This document shows positions 1-5,453 of a stretch of DNA of 5,453 nt, piece after piece. Where the stretch lies: assembly GCA_002385885.1 (NCBI GenBank), contig DGEI01000002.1, positions 1 through 5,453 of the forward strand, read 5' to 3'. Source of the DNA: Firmicutes bacterium UBA3930. GTDB lineage: Bacteria > Bacillota > Clostridia > Caldicoprobacterales > Caldicoprobacteraceae. The first letter of the stretch is position 1; each line of letters begins with the position of its first letter. Below the pieces are notes generated by a model, which worked only from the letters and a program-made list of their open reading frames with translations, was not told the DNA's origin and searched no databases. The position numbers were made by a program, and so were the translations under genes.

Positions 1-6
1 ATCTAT

Positions 7-2130
7 TTAATGCAACACTACTGTATTGAAATACATTATGGCAAATGAGCCCGCTCCCGATAAACCGGTCTCTGATGAGCCGGTAATTAAGATACCACCC
101 GCTGCTTCAATATAATAGTTGTTCCTGGCAATAAAGTTCAGATACTCTTCTATCTCCAGTTTTAAATCCATTTCTTTCAATTTATTAATGATCGGTTCCA
201 GTTTTTCTTTGTTTACCGATATACCGGTTGATTCATCATTTTTCTCCGGTTTGAACGCATCCTTAAGATCATCGGATGACAATATATCTATCAGATCATC
301 CCACGGATACTCCCAATCGGTATAATCAACCTTTTCCTTTACAGAGGATACCTTTACAGATTTGGCGGTGATGGCAGAACCGTCGCCGATATATGCAACT
401 ATTTGATTGTTGGCATAAAGTATGGCAAATGCCGCACCTACACCGACAGTTATCTCCGATGAGCCGGAACCGCCGTTCTGACCCTGATTGCCCGATGTAC
501 CTTTGATAAAGGTTCCGCCCCAGGAGCGAATTGCCAGCTTGCTCTTTTCCCTTGCTTCTATTGTCAGGTTTCCGGAAGTGCTTATTGATGAATTGCCTGG
601 TATATATGCCCTGGTTTCGGCATTGGAAACAAGTACGGACAACGCACCGGCCGCACCGAACAATCCATCCTGTCCGGCTTTTGAACCGGCTATAGCCACA
701 ACCGATATTTTATCTTTGTACCCTTCGCTTAAATTATGAATGGTATTTGCTTTAACGGTTATATTCCCTTCGGTATTCTCAACACTGCCGAGGACCGCAT
801 GAGTCTTTGAATTATTAACAGCTACCGCCACGGCAACGGAAATTGCATTGCCGTTGTTAACGGCGCTGCCGCTGGCATTAGTGATAAAATTGTTTTCGTT
901 TTCTGCAGTAACAGCAATAGAAGCTGCCTTTTTAATCTTTCCGGATACAGATGCGATCACGTCATGCTCAATGATGCTGATGGCCACGGCTGCCGCAACA
1001 CTTATTTTGAAACCTTCTGAAGTTTCGCCGGTTTTCTCATCAACATTTTTGGTTTTGGTATATTCACTTATATTTTTATCTTTAAGAAGCGGATCATCAC
1101 CTTTGAGCACTTTTTGTGAAGCAGGGAGATCGCTGTCTTCCCCCCCAAAATGCCCTTTAATAACATCTTTGATTTGAATACCTAATTTATGATACCATCT
1201 TTGCAGCTGGACACCCTTTGCCGTCGCCTGGGCATCGCTTTCGTCCACGGTATATGCTTTTGCCGTTATTTTCACATCACCGGTAACATCTGCATAACCG
1301 CCCATGTCCGCTTTTACCGTGCCGTCGATTATATTTAAGGACAGCGCGGCACCGCCAGCCGCATTGGTTGCTTTCGCAGTTGAACCTGATGTGGTCTTTA
1401 TAATGCTGTTTAATCCGGCCTCAACAATTAAATTCCCACCAGCGGTTATATTCGGTATATCCGGATCCTGTGACGCGCCCAGTACTGCTTCCACGGTCAT
1501 ATCTATTATTGATATGGCCACCGCAGCATCCAGTGCCGTCTTGCTGTATTTGTTTTTCAGGCCCGTTAAAAGCCCGGTTAACTTATCAGATATGCCTTCG
1601 TCGTCTTCGATTACATCATCTCCGGATTCAGCCTTTGTAGTTACCCGGTTGGTAAAGTTGGATTTGGCCTTAACCTCCCGGGCTGATTTTAATACAGCAC
1701 CGTTGGCTGTTTTAACCGAAACATTGGTTTTTATATCTGCCAGAGCAAAGGATGCTCCTATACCCACTTTTCCGCTTGGTCCCTTATTGTTTCTGTTGTT
1801 CCGCCTCCTTATTCGCTTTCCTGCTATGGACCGTACCGGCTCTGCGGCTGCAATCGTCTGTACATACTGCACCGCATTGGCTTCCATATCGATCTTCCCT
1901 GTACCGGACTCTAAAATCCCATCAACCGAAACCTTAAAAGCCGAATCAATTATACTTACGGCCACAGCCCCTGCAATGCTGAATACGGAACCTCCGGCAC
2001 CCGCCTGGGCTGCCACTCCGTAATTATGTTCAGCATTTTTGTCGCCTGTCTCTTCCCCCTCTTCATCAAGGGTTGTCTCCTCAATTTCTTCCATTATGGT
2101 TCTTATCTCCACATCCCCTGTTGCGTACAT
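7..2130 (-). CDS. Continuation of the giant repetitive protein in the -1 frame (C-terminal-side fragment)
   Basis: 707 codons from an ATG at 2130 to TAA at 7-9. I read it as the continuation of the upstream frame, not an independent gene. The ATG has no convincing Shine-Dalgarno (only GGA 11 nt upstream), there is no signal peptide, and its first residues (MYATGDVEI) complete the second half of a repeat whose first half is in the other frame. It carries about nine further repeats (cores near residues 49, 121, 199, 258, 376, 430, 490, 561 and 690), an acidic linker (13-48), an Arg/Asn-rich basic patch (104-121), and three helix-containing inserts (about 168-197, 305-372, 599-673). I see no Cys. 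The end (FAIMYFNTVVLH) stops in the middle of a repeat strand with no anchor or cap, which is odd for a natural C-terminus. The role is inferred as the structural stalk of a surface protein; no catalytic motif is visible. Confidence 0.75.
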   Translation of the reverse strand: MYATGDVEIRTIMEEIEETTLDEEGEETGDKNAEHNYGVAAQAGAGGSVFSIAGAVAVSIIDSAFKVSVDGILESGTGKIDMEANAVQYVQTIAAAEPVRSIAGKRIRRRNNRNNKGPSGKVGIGASFALADIKTNVSVKTANGAVLKSAREVKAKSNFTNRVTTKAESGDDVIEDDEGISDKLTGLLTGLKNKYSKTALDAAVAISIIDMTVEAVLGASQDPDIPNITAGGNLIVEAGLNSIIKTTSGSTAKATNAAGGAALSLNIIDGTVKADMGGYADVTGDVKITAKAYTVDESDAQATAKGVQLQRWYHKLGIQIKDVIKGHFGGEDSDLPASQKVLKGDDPLLKDKNISEYTKTKNVDEKTGETSEGFKISVAAAVAISIIEHDVIASVSGKIKKAASIAVTAENENNFITNASGSAVNNGNAISVAVAVAVNNSKTHAVLGSVENTEGNITVKANTIHNLSEGYKDKISVVAIAGSKAGQDGLFGAAGALSVLVSNAETRAYIPGNSSISTSGNLTIEAREKSKLAIRSWGGTFIKGTSGNQGQNGGSGSSEITVGVGAAFAILYANNQIVAYIGDGSAITAKSVKVSSVKEKVDYTDWEYPWDDLIDILSSDDLKDAFKPEKNDESTGISVNKEKLEPIINKLKEMDLKLEIEEYLNFIARNNYYIEAAGGILITGSSETGLSGAGSFAIMYFNTVVLH
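112..336 (-). other. Insert 6: 75-residue helical, aromatic insert
   Basis: Between the 20th and 21st repeats. It contains an acidic aromatic segment (DYTDWEYPWDDLIDILSS), a polar loop (KPEKNDESTGISVN), and a strongly helical, charged stretch (KEKLEPIINKLKEMDLKLEI) leading to EEYLNFIARNNYY, after which the beta pattern returns. This is the longest helix prediction in the window. Function unknown. Confidence 0.5.
1015..1218 (-). other. Insert 5: charged 68-residue insert
   Basis: Between the 16th and 17th repeats. It starts with a helix-like VQLQRWYHKLGIQIKDVIKG, then an acidic loop (GGEDSDLP), then a Lys/Asp/Glu/Thr-rich polar stretch ending KTGETSEG before the next core (FKISVAAAVAISI). No known domain is recognised. 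Confidence 0.45.
1540..1629 (-). other. Insert 4: short acidic/helical insert
   Basis: About 30 residues between the 14th and 15th repeats. An acidic opening (SGDDVIEDDEG) is followed by an amphipathic helix-like ISDKLTGLLTGLKNKYSK that runs straight into the next core (TALDAAVAISI). It is smaller than the other inserts but has the same acidic-then-helix order. Confidence 0.4.
1987..2094 (-). other. Acidic linker between the 12th and 13th repeats
   Basis: Just downstream of the frameshift the protein has a Glu-rich run (MEEIEETTLDEEGEETGD) and then KNAEHNYGVAAQAGAGG before the next core. Its composition matches the other acidic linkers, which supports the -1 frame as the genuine coding frame immediately after the break. 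Confidence 0.5.
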
Positions 2131-5100
2131 TTCCGATTTTTTCCAAGGACGGCGTTATTTACAGTTCGTATGTTAATAATGGCCGCCGCGGCACCAATGC
2201 CCACCTTCGAATCTTCCTGATAGGGGGAACCGTTAACTGCGGATGCATTTGCGTTTGCAACTGCATCCTTGTTTGTGCGGGTTATAATGGAAAGATTTCC
2301 GGTATATATTTTCACAGGACTCTCTTTGCCGATCACCGATATGGTTTCGCTGTTCACAACCGTTAATGCAACGGAGGCAGCAAAGGTCAGAATTCCTTCA
2401 GGTGTTTCCGCCTTCTGCTCTCCCGCAGTATTAACCGTCCCGGTTTGAGCAAGGCCCCTGGAACCCCTGAGAGAACTTATTACACCGGTCGTCCTGCCAA
2501 ACAGGTTGGTTATGGAACCTGCACTGCCCTGTCCGCTATCATCGGAATCATTCTTACCGCCGTTTTCTCCCGCATAAGCTGTTACCTCGTTGGAATTTAC
2601 ACCGATCGCTGTAACCGAAACCGAGCCGGGCCGCTGGCTTGAAGTACCAATACTGCGATCGAGTACCGCCTCTTCCAGCATGTCAATTATCCCGATTGCT
2701 ACCGCCGCTCCGACTGCCACTTTTGCCCCGCCGGCTTCCGCATTTGCCTCGGTCAGCGTAGTTCTGTTGCCCGATGCGCTTACCATGACAGTTCCGCTTG
2801 CTTTGACAGGATTATTGTGAAAAGCTTCCATTATTGCCTTTACGCGGTTGTTAACCGTATTAACCGCCACTACGGGTACTATACATATTCCGCCTGCCTC
2901 TCCCGCCGCTGCCGATGTATCGTTGCTGCCCCTGCTGTCAGCCTCAACTTTCAGGTCCTTAACTACGATGCCGCTTATCGTTACCTTTCCCATTCTTGCG
3001 GTTACATCATTGTCAAATATGGAAACCGCTACTCCTGAGCCTATACCTGTTTTTATAATGCCTTGTCCGTCCTGCGGCACCGGTTTACCCAGCTGCCTCT
3101 TTGCATTGTAGACCCAATTCCATGCGTCTCCCTGGTCCTGGGAGCTGGCATCCGCAACTATCTCAGTTTCAGAAATGTCCCTTGATTCTATGCTTATTAA
3201 TGAAGTATCAGTATTCCCGGTTAATTCGATTTTGGTGTTATCGCCTATATACGCCTTGTTCTCTCCGCTGTATATGCCGATTGATACAGCTCCTCCGAGC
3301 CCGAACGCCGCTTCATTGAAACCTGCCTTTGAACCCACGGTTAGCAGATTACCCTTCTCCTGGTTGTCGTTATCCAGGGTATATGCCTTAACCTGAATTG
3401 CATTGGCTTTTAAATCCGAGCCTTCTACAAAAGAGTAATTCTTATGGTTTACGAGCCCGACGGCCACTCCCACACCGAGGCCGAAAGGCATTCCCGGATT
3501 ATACCCGGCATAATTTTCATCAATTGCCGATGCATCGGCTATTACAATATTCTTTGTTAACGCTTCGGCCAAAACGGATATTTTTTCAGCTATATCAATC
3601 AGAGCCGTTGTTTTGATGGAAGCTTCATTATTTGAATTTACTACAGCTACTCCTACCGCCCCAACAAGCTGCGCCGGTGCCCCAAAGCTGAATCTGCCTG
3701 CAAATCCTTGTCCTTCATCATAGGCGAATCCTTCGGATACATGGTTAAACGAATTTTCTATTTCATCCGTGGTTTCCGCTTTTATTAACGGCTTATTCTG
3801 ATCTGTGGGGCTTTTGATGCTTGAAATGATTGTAAGTATATCCTTAAAGGAAAAACCCTGGCCGTTTTCGCCGCTTCCGTCTCCTTCATCGCCATCTTCT
3901 TCCTCGCCGGACACATTATCGGCATAGGTTTGCGTTTTATTAGTTTGTTGTGAGCGAATTGTAAGATTTGACGCCTGTGCCGAAGCTTCACCCTCCAGGG
4001 CTGCTTTCGTGTTCTGATTTGCTGCCGTGACTGCATTGAACCCTCCGCTTTGCCGGCTTTGCCCTCTGTTTGACAGATTTTTTGTGTCTATGTTATTCAC
4101 AGCCTCAAGAGTTATATCTTTTCCGGCCGTTAGCCTGCTCGTATCCGTTACCGATAATCCTACATGGCTGGTCAGTACCATCACTGCTACCGACAGAGGA
4201 ATGGGAATATTTGATGAAGCGTCTGCCGTGGCCTGAATATTTGCATATGCGCTTAACAAAATGTCATTTGCTGAATTAATCAGAGAACTGCCCTTTATGG
4301 TTATGTTTGATATGAGGTCCGCAACGGTCACCGTCAGGGGTACAACGCCCGAACCCGTCTTCATCTCAATATCGTTAGTGGTTTTTATCGAAACATTGCT
4401 TGCCGATACCTTTGCCGTATCAAGCTCCACTTCTACCGAAACGGTTGCCGCGTTTACCACCGTCTTTAATGTATCATCTATACCATCTATTACTTCTTCC
4501 AATGCAGTTTCAACTATATTTTCGGATGTGGAACTTTCATCCTGTATGTCTATTTCGTATACCGCCTTTGCTCCCTGTCCGTTTTCTCCGTCTTCCACTT
4601 CCTGCCCGTTGCTTATATACGTTGTTGCATCTACTTTAAAATCGCCCGTTATTTCAAAATCAACATTTCGGAATACTACCTTTATGTTTTGTGCTTCATA
4701 AAACTTTGATGATTCGGTTGGTGCTGCATTTATTGTCAGATTTTCTGCCTTGAATTTTAACTCCTGCTGGCTTTCAAAAAGCACCTTCTCCGCCTTTATC
4801 AGGATGTCAACATTCCCCAGGTCCAAATCAGTACCCGCATTGTCAGACCGGGTAACCGTATCTTTCCCTTTTCCGCCTAAAATGACCAGGTCAGTTAATC
4901 CGGCGGACTTTCCGCTTAAATCCAAATATATCGTATCATCCCCGTCTTTGCCGTCTATAACAATTTTCTTTTTGTTGGATAATTCGTAGATATGCGTAAC
5001 TTCACCGTCAGTAATTATGGTGATTTGGATTATTCCCCCATCCAGGCTGACTATCTTTATTACATCATTCTCATCGGTTCCGTTAACTATAAACTCATTT

Positions 5101-5453
5101 CCGGGTTCGTAATCGATTGTTACGGTTTCGGGATTGGTTTGAGGGGTCTCAACAACCACATTTATCGTTACTGTTAATCCTTCTTCATCCAATATGTATC
5201 CCTCGGGTACCTCCCATATAGCTGTCAATGCATATGTGCCGGTCATCGAACCGTCAAATTCGCCTTGCCAGCCTTTTATATCAACTTCTACGGTAGATTC
5301 TTCTCCGTATTCATACACCAATTCTGCCTTTTCCGGCAGTTTGCCGCTGCCTTTCAGTAAATCCAGATCATATATGTACTCATCACCTGATAAAACTATA
5401 CCCGTGAATTTATTATAACCGGTGATCCTCTTCTCCGGGTTTTTCTCCCATTG
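2103..5453 (-). CDS. Giant repetitive surface/secreted protein, N-terminal-side fragment (5' end outside window; ends at frameshift)
   Basis: The frame is open from the right edge (44 codons before the first TTG at 5321), so 5321 is not a real start; no signal peptide or RBS is visible and the true start lies beyond 5453. The visible 1116 residues hold, in order: an unrecognised tail (about 1-38), an Ig-like domain (39-101), RTX-like Asp/Gly motifs (122-202), a beta-rich stretch (215-280), a predicted helix (309-331), then twelve degenerate Gly/Ala-rich beta repeats with acidic linkers. There is only one Cys (in GICIVPV) before the aberrant tail, as expected for an exported protein. The last nine residues (RKCTQQGMWR less its R) do not resemble the repeats and come from reading the wrong frame past 2136; TAA is at 2103-2105. 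The architecture suggests an adhesin or cell-surface fibre. General style resembles large filamentous adhesins such as the LktA-type family, but I cannot confirm homology. No enzymatic motif is seen. Confidence 0.85.
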   Translation of the reverse strand, partial: QWEKNPEKRITGYNKFTGIVLSGDEYIYDLDLLKGSGKLPEKAELVYEYGEESTVEVDIKGWQGEFDGSMTGTYALTAIWEVPEGYILDEEGLTVTINVVVETPQTNPETVTIDYEPGNEFIVNGTDENDVIKIVSLDGGIIQITIITDGEVTHIYELSNKKKIVIDGKDGDDTIYLDLSGKSAGLTDLVILGGKGKDTVTRSDNAGTDLDLGNVDILIKAEKVLFESQQELKFKAENLTINAAPTESSKFYEAQNIKVVFRNVDFEITGDFKVDATTYISNGQEVEDGENGQGAKAVYEIDIQDESSTSENIVETALEEVIDGIDDTLKTVVNAATVSVEVELDTAKVSASNVSIKTTNDIEMKTGSGVVPLTVTVADLISNITIKGSSLINSANDILLSAYANIQATADASSNIPIPLSVAVMVLTSHVGLSVTDTSRLTAGKDITLEAVNNIDTKNLSNRGQSRQSGGFNAVTAANQNTKAALEGEASAQASNLTIRSQQTNKTQTYADNVSGEEEDGDEGDGSGENGQGFSFKDILTIISSIKSPTDQNKPLIKAETTDEIENSFNHVSEGFAYDEGQGFAGRFSFGAPAQLVGAVGVAVVNSNNEASIKTTALIDIAEKISVLAEALTKNIVIADASAIDENYAGYNPGMPFGLGVGVAVGLVNHKNYSFVEGSDLKANAIQVKAYTLDNDNQEKGNLLTVGSKAGFNEAAFGLGGAVSIGIYSGENKAYIGDNTKIELTGNTDTSLISIESRDISETEIVADASSQDQGDAWNWVYNAKRQLGKPVPQDGQGIIKTGIGSGVAVSIFDNDVTARMGKVTISGIVVKDLKVEADSRGSNDTSAAAGEAGGICIVPVVAVNTVNNRVKAIMEAFHNNPVKASGTVMVSASGNRTTLTEANAEAGGAKVAVGAAVAIGIIDMLEEAVLDRSIGTSSQRPGSVSVTAIGVNSNEVTAYAGENGGKNDSDDSGQGSAGSITNLFGRTTGVISSLRGSRGLAQTGTVNTAGEQKAETPEGILTFAASVALTVVNSETISVIGKESPVKIYTGNLSIITRTNKDAVANANASAVNGSPYQEDSKVGIGAAAAIINIRTVNNAVLGKNRKCTQQGMWR
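2136..2142 (-). other. Frameshift site: A AAA AAT heptamer joining the two frames
   Basis: On the minus strand the zero-frame codons are GGA AAA AAT CGG, so A AAA AAT fits the X XXY YYZ form of a -1 slippery heptamer. A -1 slip gives GKN-SEMYATGDVEI, merging the two frames with nothing lost from the repeat. Without a slip, the zero frame reaches TAA at 2103-2105 ten codons after the heptamer. The same outcome would follow from an A7 tract misread or mutated to A6. I see no strong stem-loop just downstream and no strong upstream SD-like stimulator, so programmed frameshifting is possible but not favoured over an indel or assembly error. Confidence 0.7.
2400..2573 (-). other. Insert 3: Asp/Ser/Gly linker plus helix
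   Basis: About 58 residues between the 10th and 11th repeats. A polar run (GKNDSDDSGQGSAGS) is followed by a helix-like ITNLFGRTTGVISSLRGSRG and a Thr/Glu-rich return (KAETPEG) into the next core. The LFGRTTGVISSLRG helix resembles the I-L-x-x-I-S-S-I-K pattern of insert 1. Confidence 0.45.
3051..3137 (-). other. Insert 2: Trp-rich short insert
   Basis: A 29-residue insert between the 7th and 8th repeats. A helix-like DAWNWVYNAKRQLGK is followed by PVPQDGQG and then the next repeat strand (IIKTGIGSGVAV). It contains two Trp, rare elsewhere in the repeat array. Its position in the repeat matches the other inserts. Confidence 0.45.
3693..3920 (-). other. Insert 1: acidic Gly/Glu/Asp linker plus short amphipathic helix
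   Basis: Between the 4th and 5th repeats the protein leaves the beta pattern for about 76 residues. An acidic run (SGEEEDGDEGDGSGENGQG) is followed by a helix-like FSFKDILTIISSIKS, then a polar stretch with a second GQG (YDEGQGFAG) before the next core. It is probably a surface-exposed loop with a small helical element. Confidence 0.5.
4614..4811 (-). other. Beta-rich segment between the RTX-like motifs and the repeats
   Basis: About 66 residues of alternating hydrophobic and polar positions (VDILIKAEKVLF, ELKFKAENLTINA, IKVVFRNVDFEI, DFKVDATTYI). The pattern suggests successive short strands of a beta-helix or beta-sandwich. I do not recognise a named domain. It ends at a Gly/Glu/Asn linker (residues DGENGQG) that precedes the helix and first repeat. 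Confidence 0.45.
4848..5090 (-). other. RTX-like Asp/Gly calcium-binding-type motifs
   Basis: Three motifs close to the RTX nonapeptide (GGxGxDxUx) lie in about 80 residues: GTDENDVIKI, DGKDGDDTIYL and GGKGKDTVTR, each with the Gly/Asp loop followed by a short hydrophobic strand. They are separated by beta-strand-like stretches instead of running in tandem, so a full RTX beta-roll is unlikely. Similar spaced motifs occur near the N-terminal side of very large repeat proteins. Calcium binding, probably extracellular, is inferred from the family. Confidence 0.6.
5151..5339 (-). other. Bacterial Ig-like domain (group 4-like)
   Basis: About 63 residues starting LPEKAELVYEYGEE and ending VTINVVVE. 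The order of features is that of small bacterial Ig-like modules: a P-x-x-A/V opening strand, a VEVDIKGW strand with the conserved Trp, a D-G-S-M-T-G-T-Y-A-L-T-A turn and strand, then an E-G-Y loop and a V-T-I-N-V-V-V final strand. Such domains are common spacers and adhesion modules in exported Gram-positive proteins. The assignment rests on pattern recognition only. A Pro/Thr-rich linker (ETPQTNPET) follows. Confidence 0.6.

Larger units (their letters stand above)
10..4451 (-). repeat. Array of about 21 degenerate Gly/Ala-rich beta repeats (protein level)
   Basis: The repeat core is roughly [VI]-G-[VI]-G-A-A-x-A-[IVL]-x-[IV]-x-[ND]-x-x-[IV]-x-A-x-[IVL]-G, followed 5-15 residues later by a second strand of the type N-L-T-I-E-A. 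By eye, cores begin (minus strand) near 4451, 4352, 4208, 4043, 3668, 3485, 3305, 3050, 2891, 2720, 2393, 2207, 1986, 1770, 1536, 1359, 1005, 843, 663, 450 and 63. Most spacings are about 55-78 residues, longer where an insert is present. The first four are the most divergent. DNA identity between units is low, so this is old, selected repetition and not a recent tandem duplication. A beta-solenoid or similar elongated fold is inferred. Copy number and boundaries are approximate. Confidence 0.75.

Noticed and set aside
1304..2023. A 239-codon plus-strand open frame opposite the repeats, and a 146-codon one at 4261-4701
   Set aside because: The products are Ala/Ser/Pro/Leu-rich with no recognisable motif and lie wholly antisense to well-supported repeat coding sequence. 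They are shadows caused by the Gly/Ala/Val/Ile-rich codons of the opposite strand.
2128..2130. ATG as an independent start for a second gene
   Set aside because: There is no convincing ribosome binding site or signal peptide, and the encoded N-terminus is the second half of an interrupted repeat. In-frame continuation is the simpler reading.
430..4450. Multiple transmembrane helices suggested by the hydrophobic Gly/Ala/Val/Ile segments
   Set aside because: The segments are rich in beta-branched residues and Gly, about 12-15 residues long, recur with fixed Asn turns, and alternate with polar strands. This fits beta repeats better than membrane helices.
4848..5090. A classical RTX toxin exported by a type I system
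   Set aside because: Only three dispersed motifs are present, on the N-terminal side of a long array, with no transporter gene in view. The motifs support calcium binding at most.
5319..5321. TTG as the start codon of the larger coding region
   Set aside because: The frame stays open 44 codons upstream to the window edge, and those codons encode the first strand of the Ig-like domain. The start is outside the window.
1..5453. Insertion sequences, CRISPR arrays, tRNA/rRNA genes, promoters or terminators
   Set aside because: I saw no transposase-like coding, direct DNA repeats with spacers, RNA-like segments, or GC-rich hairpin followed by a T-run. The window is almost entirely coding on the minus strand.

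Overview
The window lies entirely inside one very large, repetitive surface or secreted protein gene on the minus strand. Both ends of the gene are unclear: the 5' end is off the right edge, and the 3' part is interrupted. The mid-40s GC content (by eye), free use of ATA and AGA/AGG codons, an Ig-like module followed by Ca-binding-type motifs, and an almost Cys-free acidic protein suggest a clostridial-type Firmicute. That is inference only; no marker gene is present.

Layout, read 5'->3' on the minus strand: (1) 5453-5340, tail of an unrecognised upstream domain; (2) 5339-5151, a bacterial Ig-like (group 4-like) domain; (3) 5090-4848, three RTX-like Asp/Gly motifs; (4) 4811-4614, a beta-rich segment; (5) about 4529-4461, a predicted helix leading into the repeats; (6) 4451 to the left edge, about 21 degenerate beta-type repeats. 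Each has a Gly/Ala-rich hydrophobic strand (G-x-G-A-A-x-A-I type), an Asn-rich turn, an A-x-I/L-G motif and a second short strand. Acidic D/E/G linkers and short amphipathic-helix inserts interrupt the array every 2-4 repeats.

The reading frame is broken once, cleanly, at 2136-2142. The upstream frame stops at 2103, and the rest of the protein continues in the -1 frame to a TAA at 7-9. The break falls exactly on an A AAA AAT heptamer. A -1 shift there joins the frames with the 12th repeat in perfect register and no residue lost. Explanations are a homopolymer error, a real indel (possibly phase-variable), or programmed -1 frameshifting; the sequence alone cannot decide. A second, weaker hint of one missing base is at 13-18, which would make the final stop artificial too.

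No other gene, RNA, mobile element, CRISPR, promoter or terminator is supported. Joined across the shift, the visible product is about 1815 residues and is a fragment of something larger.
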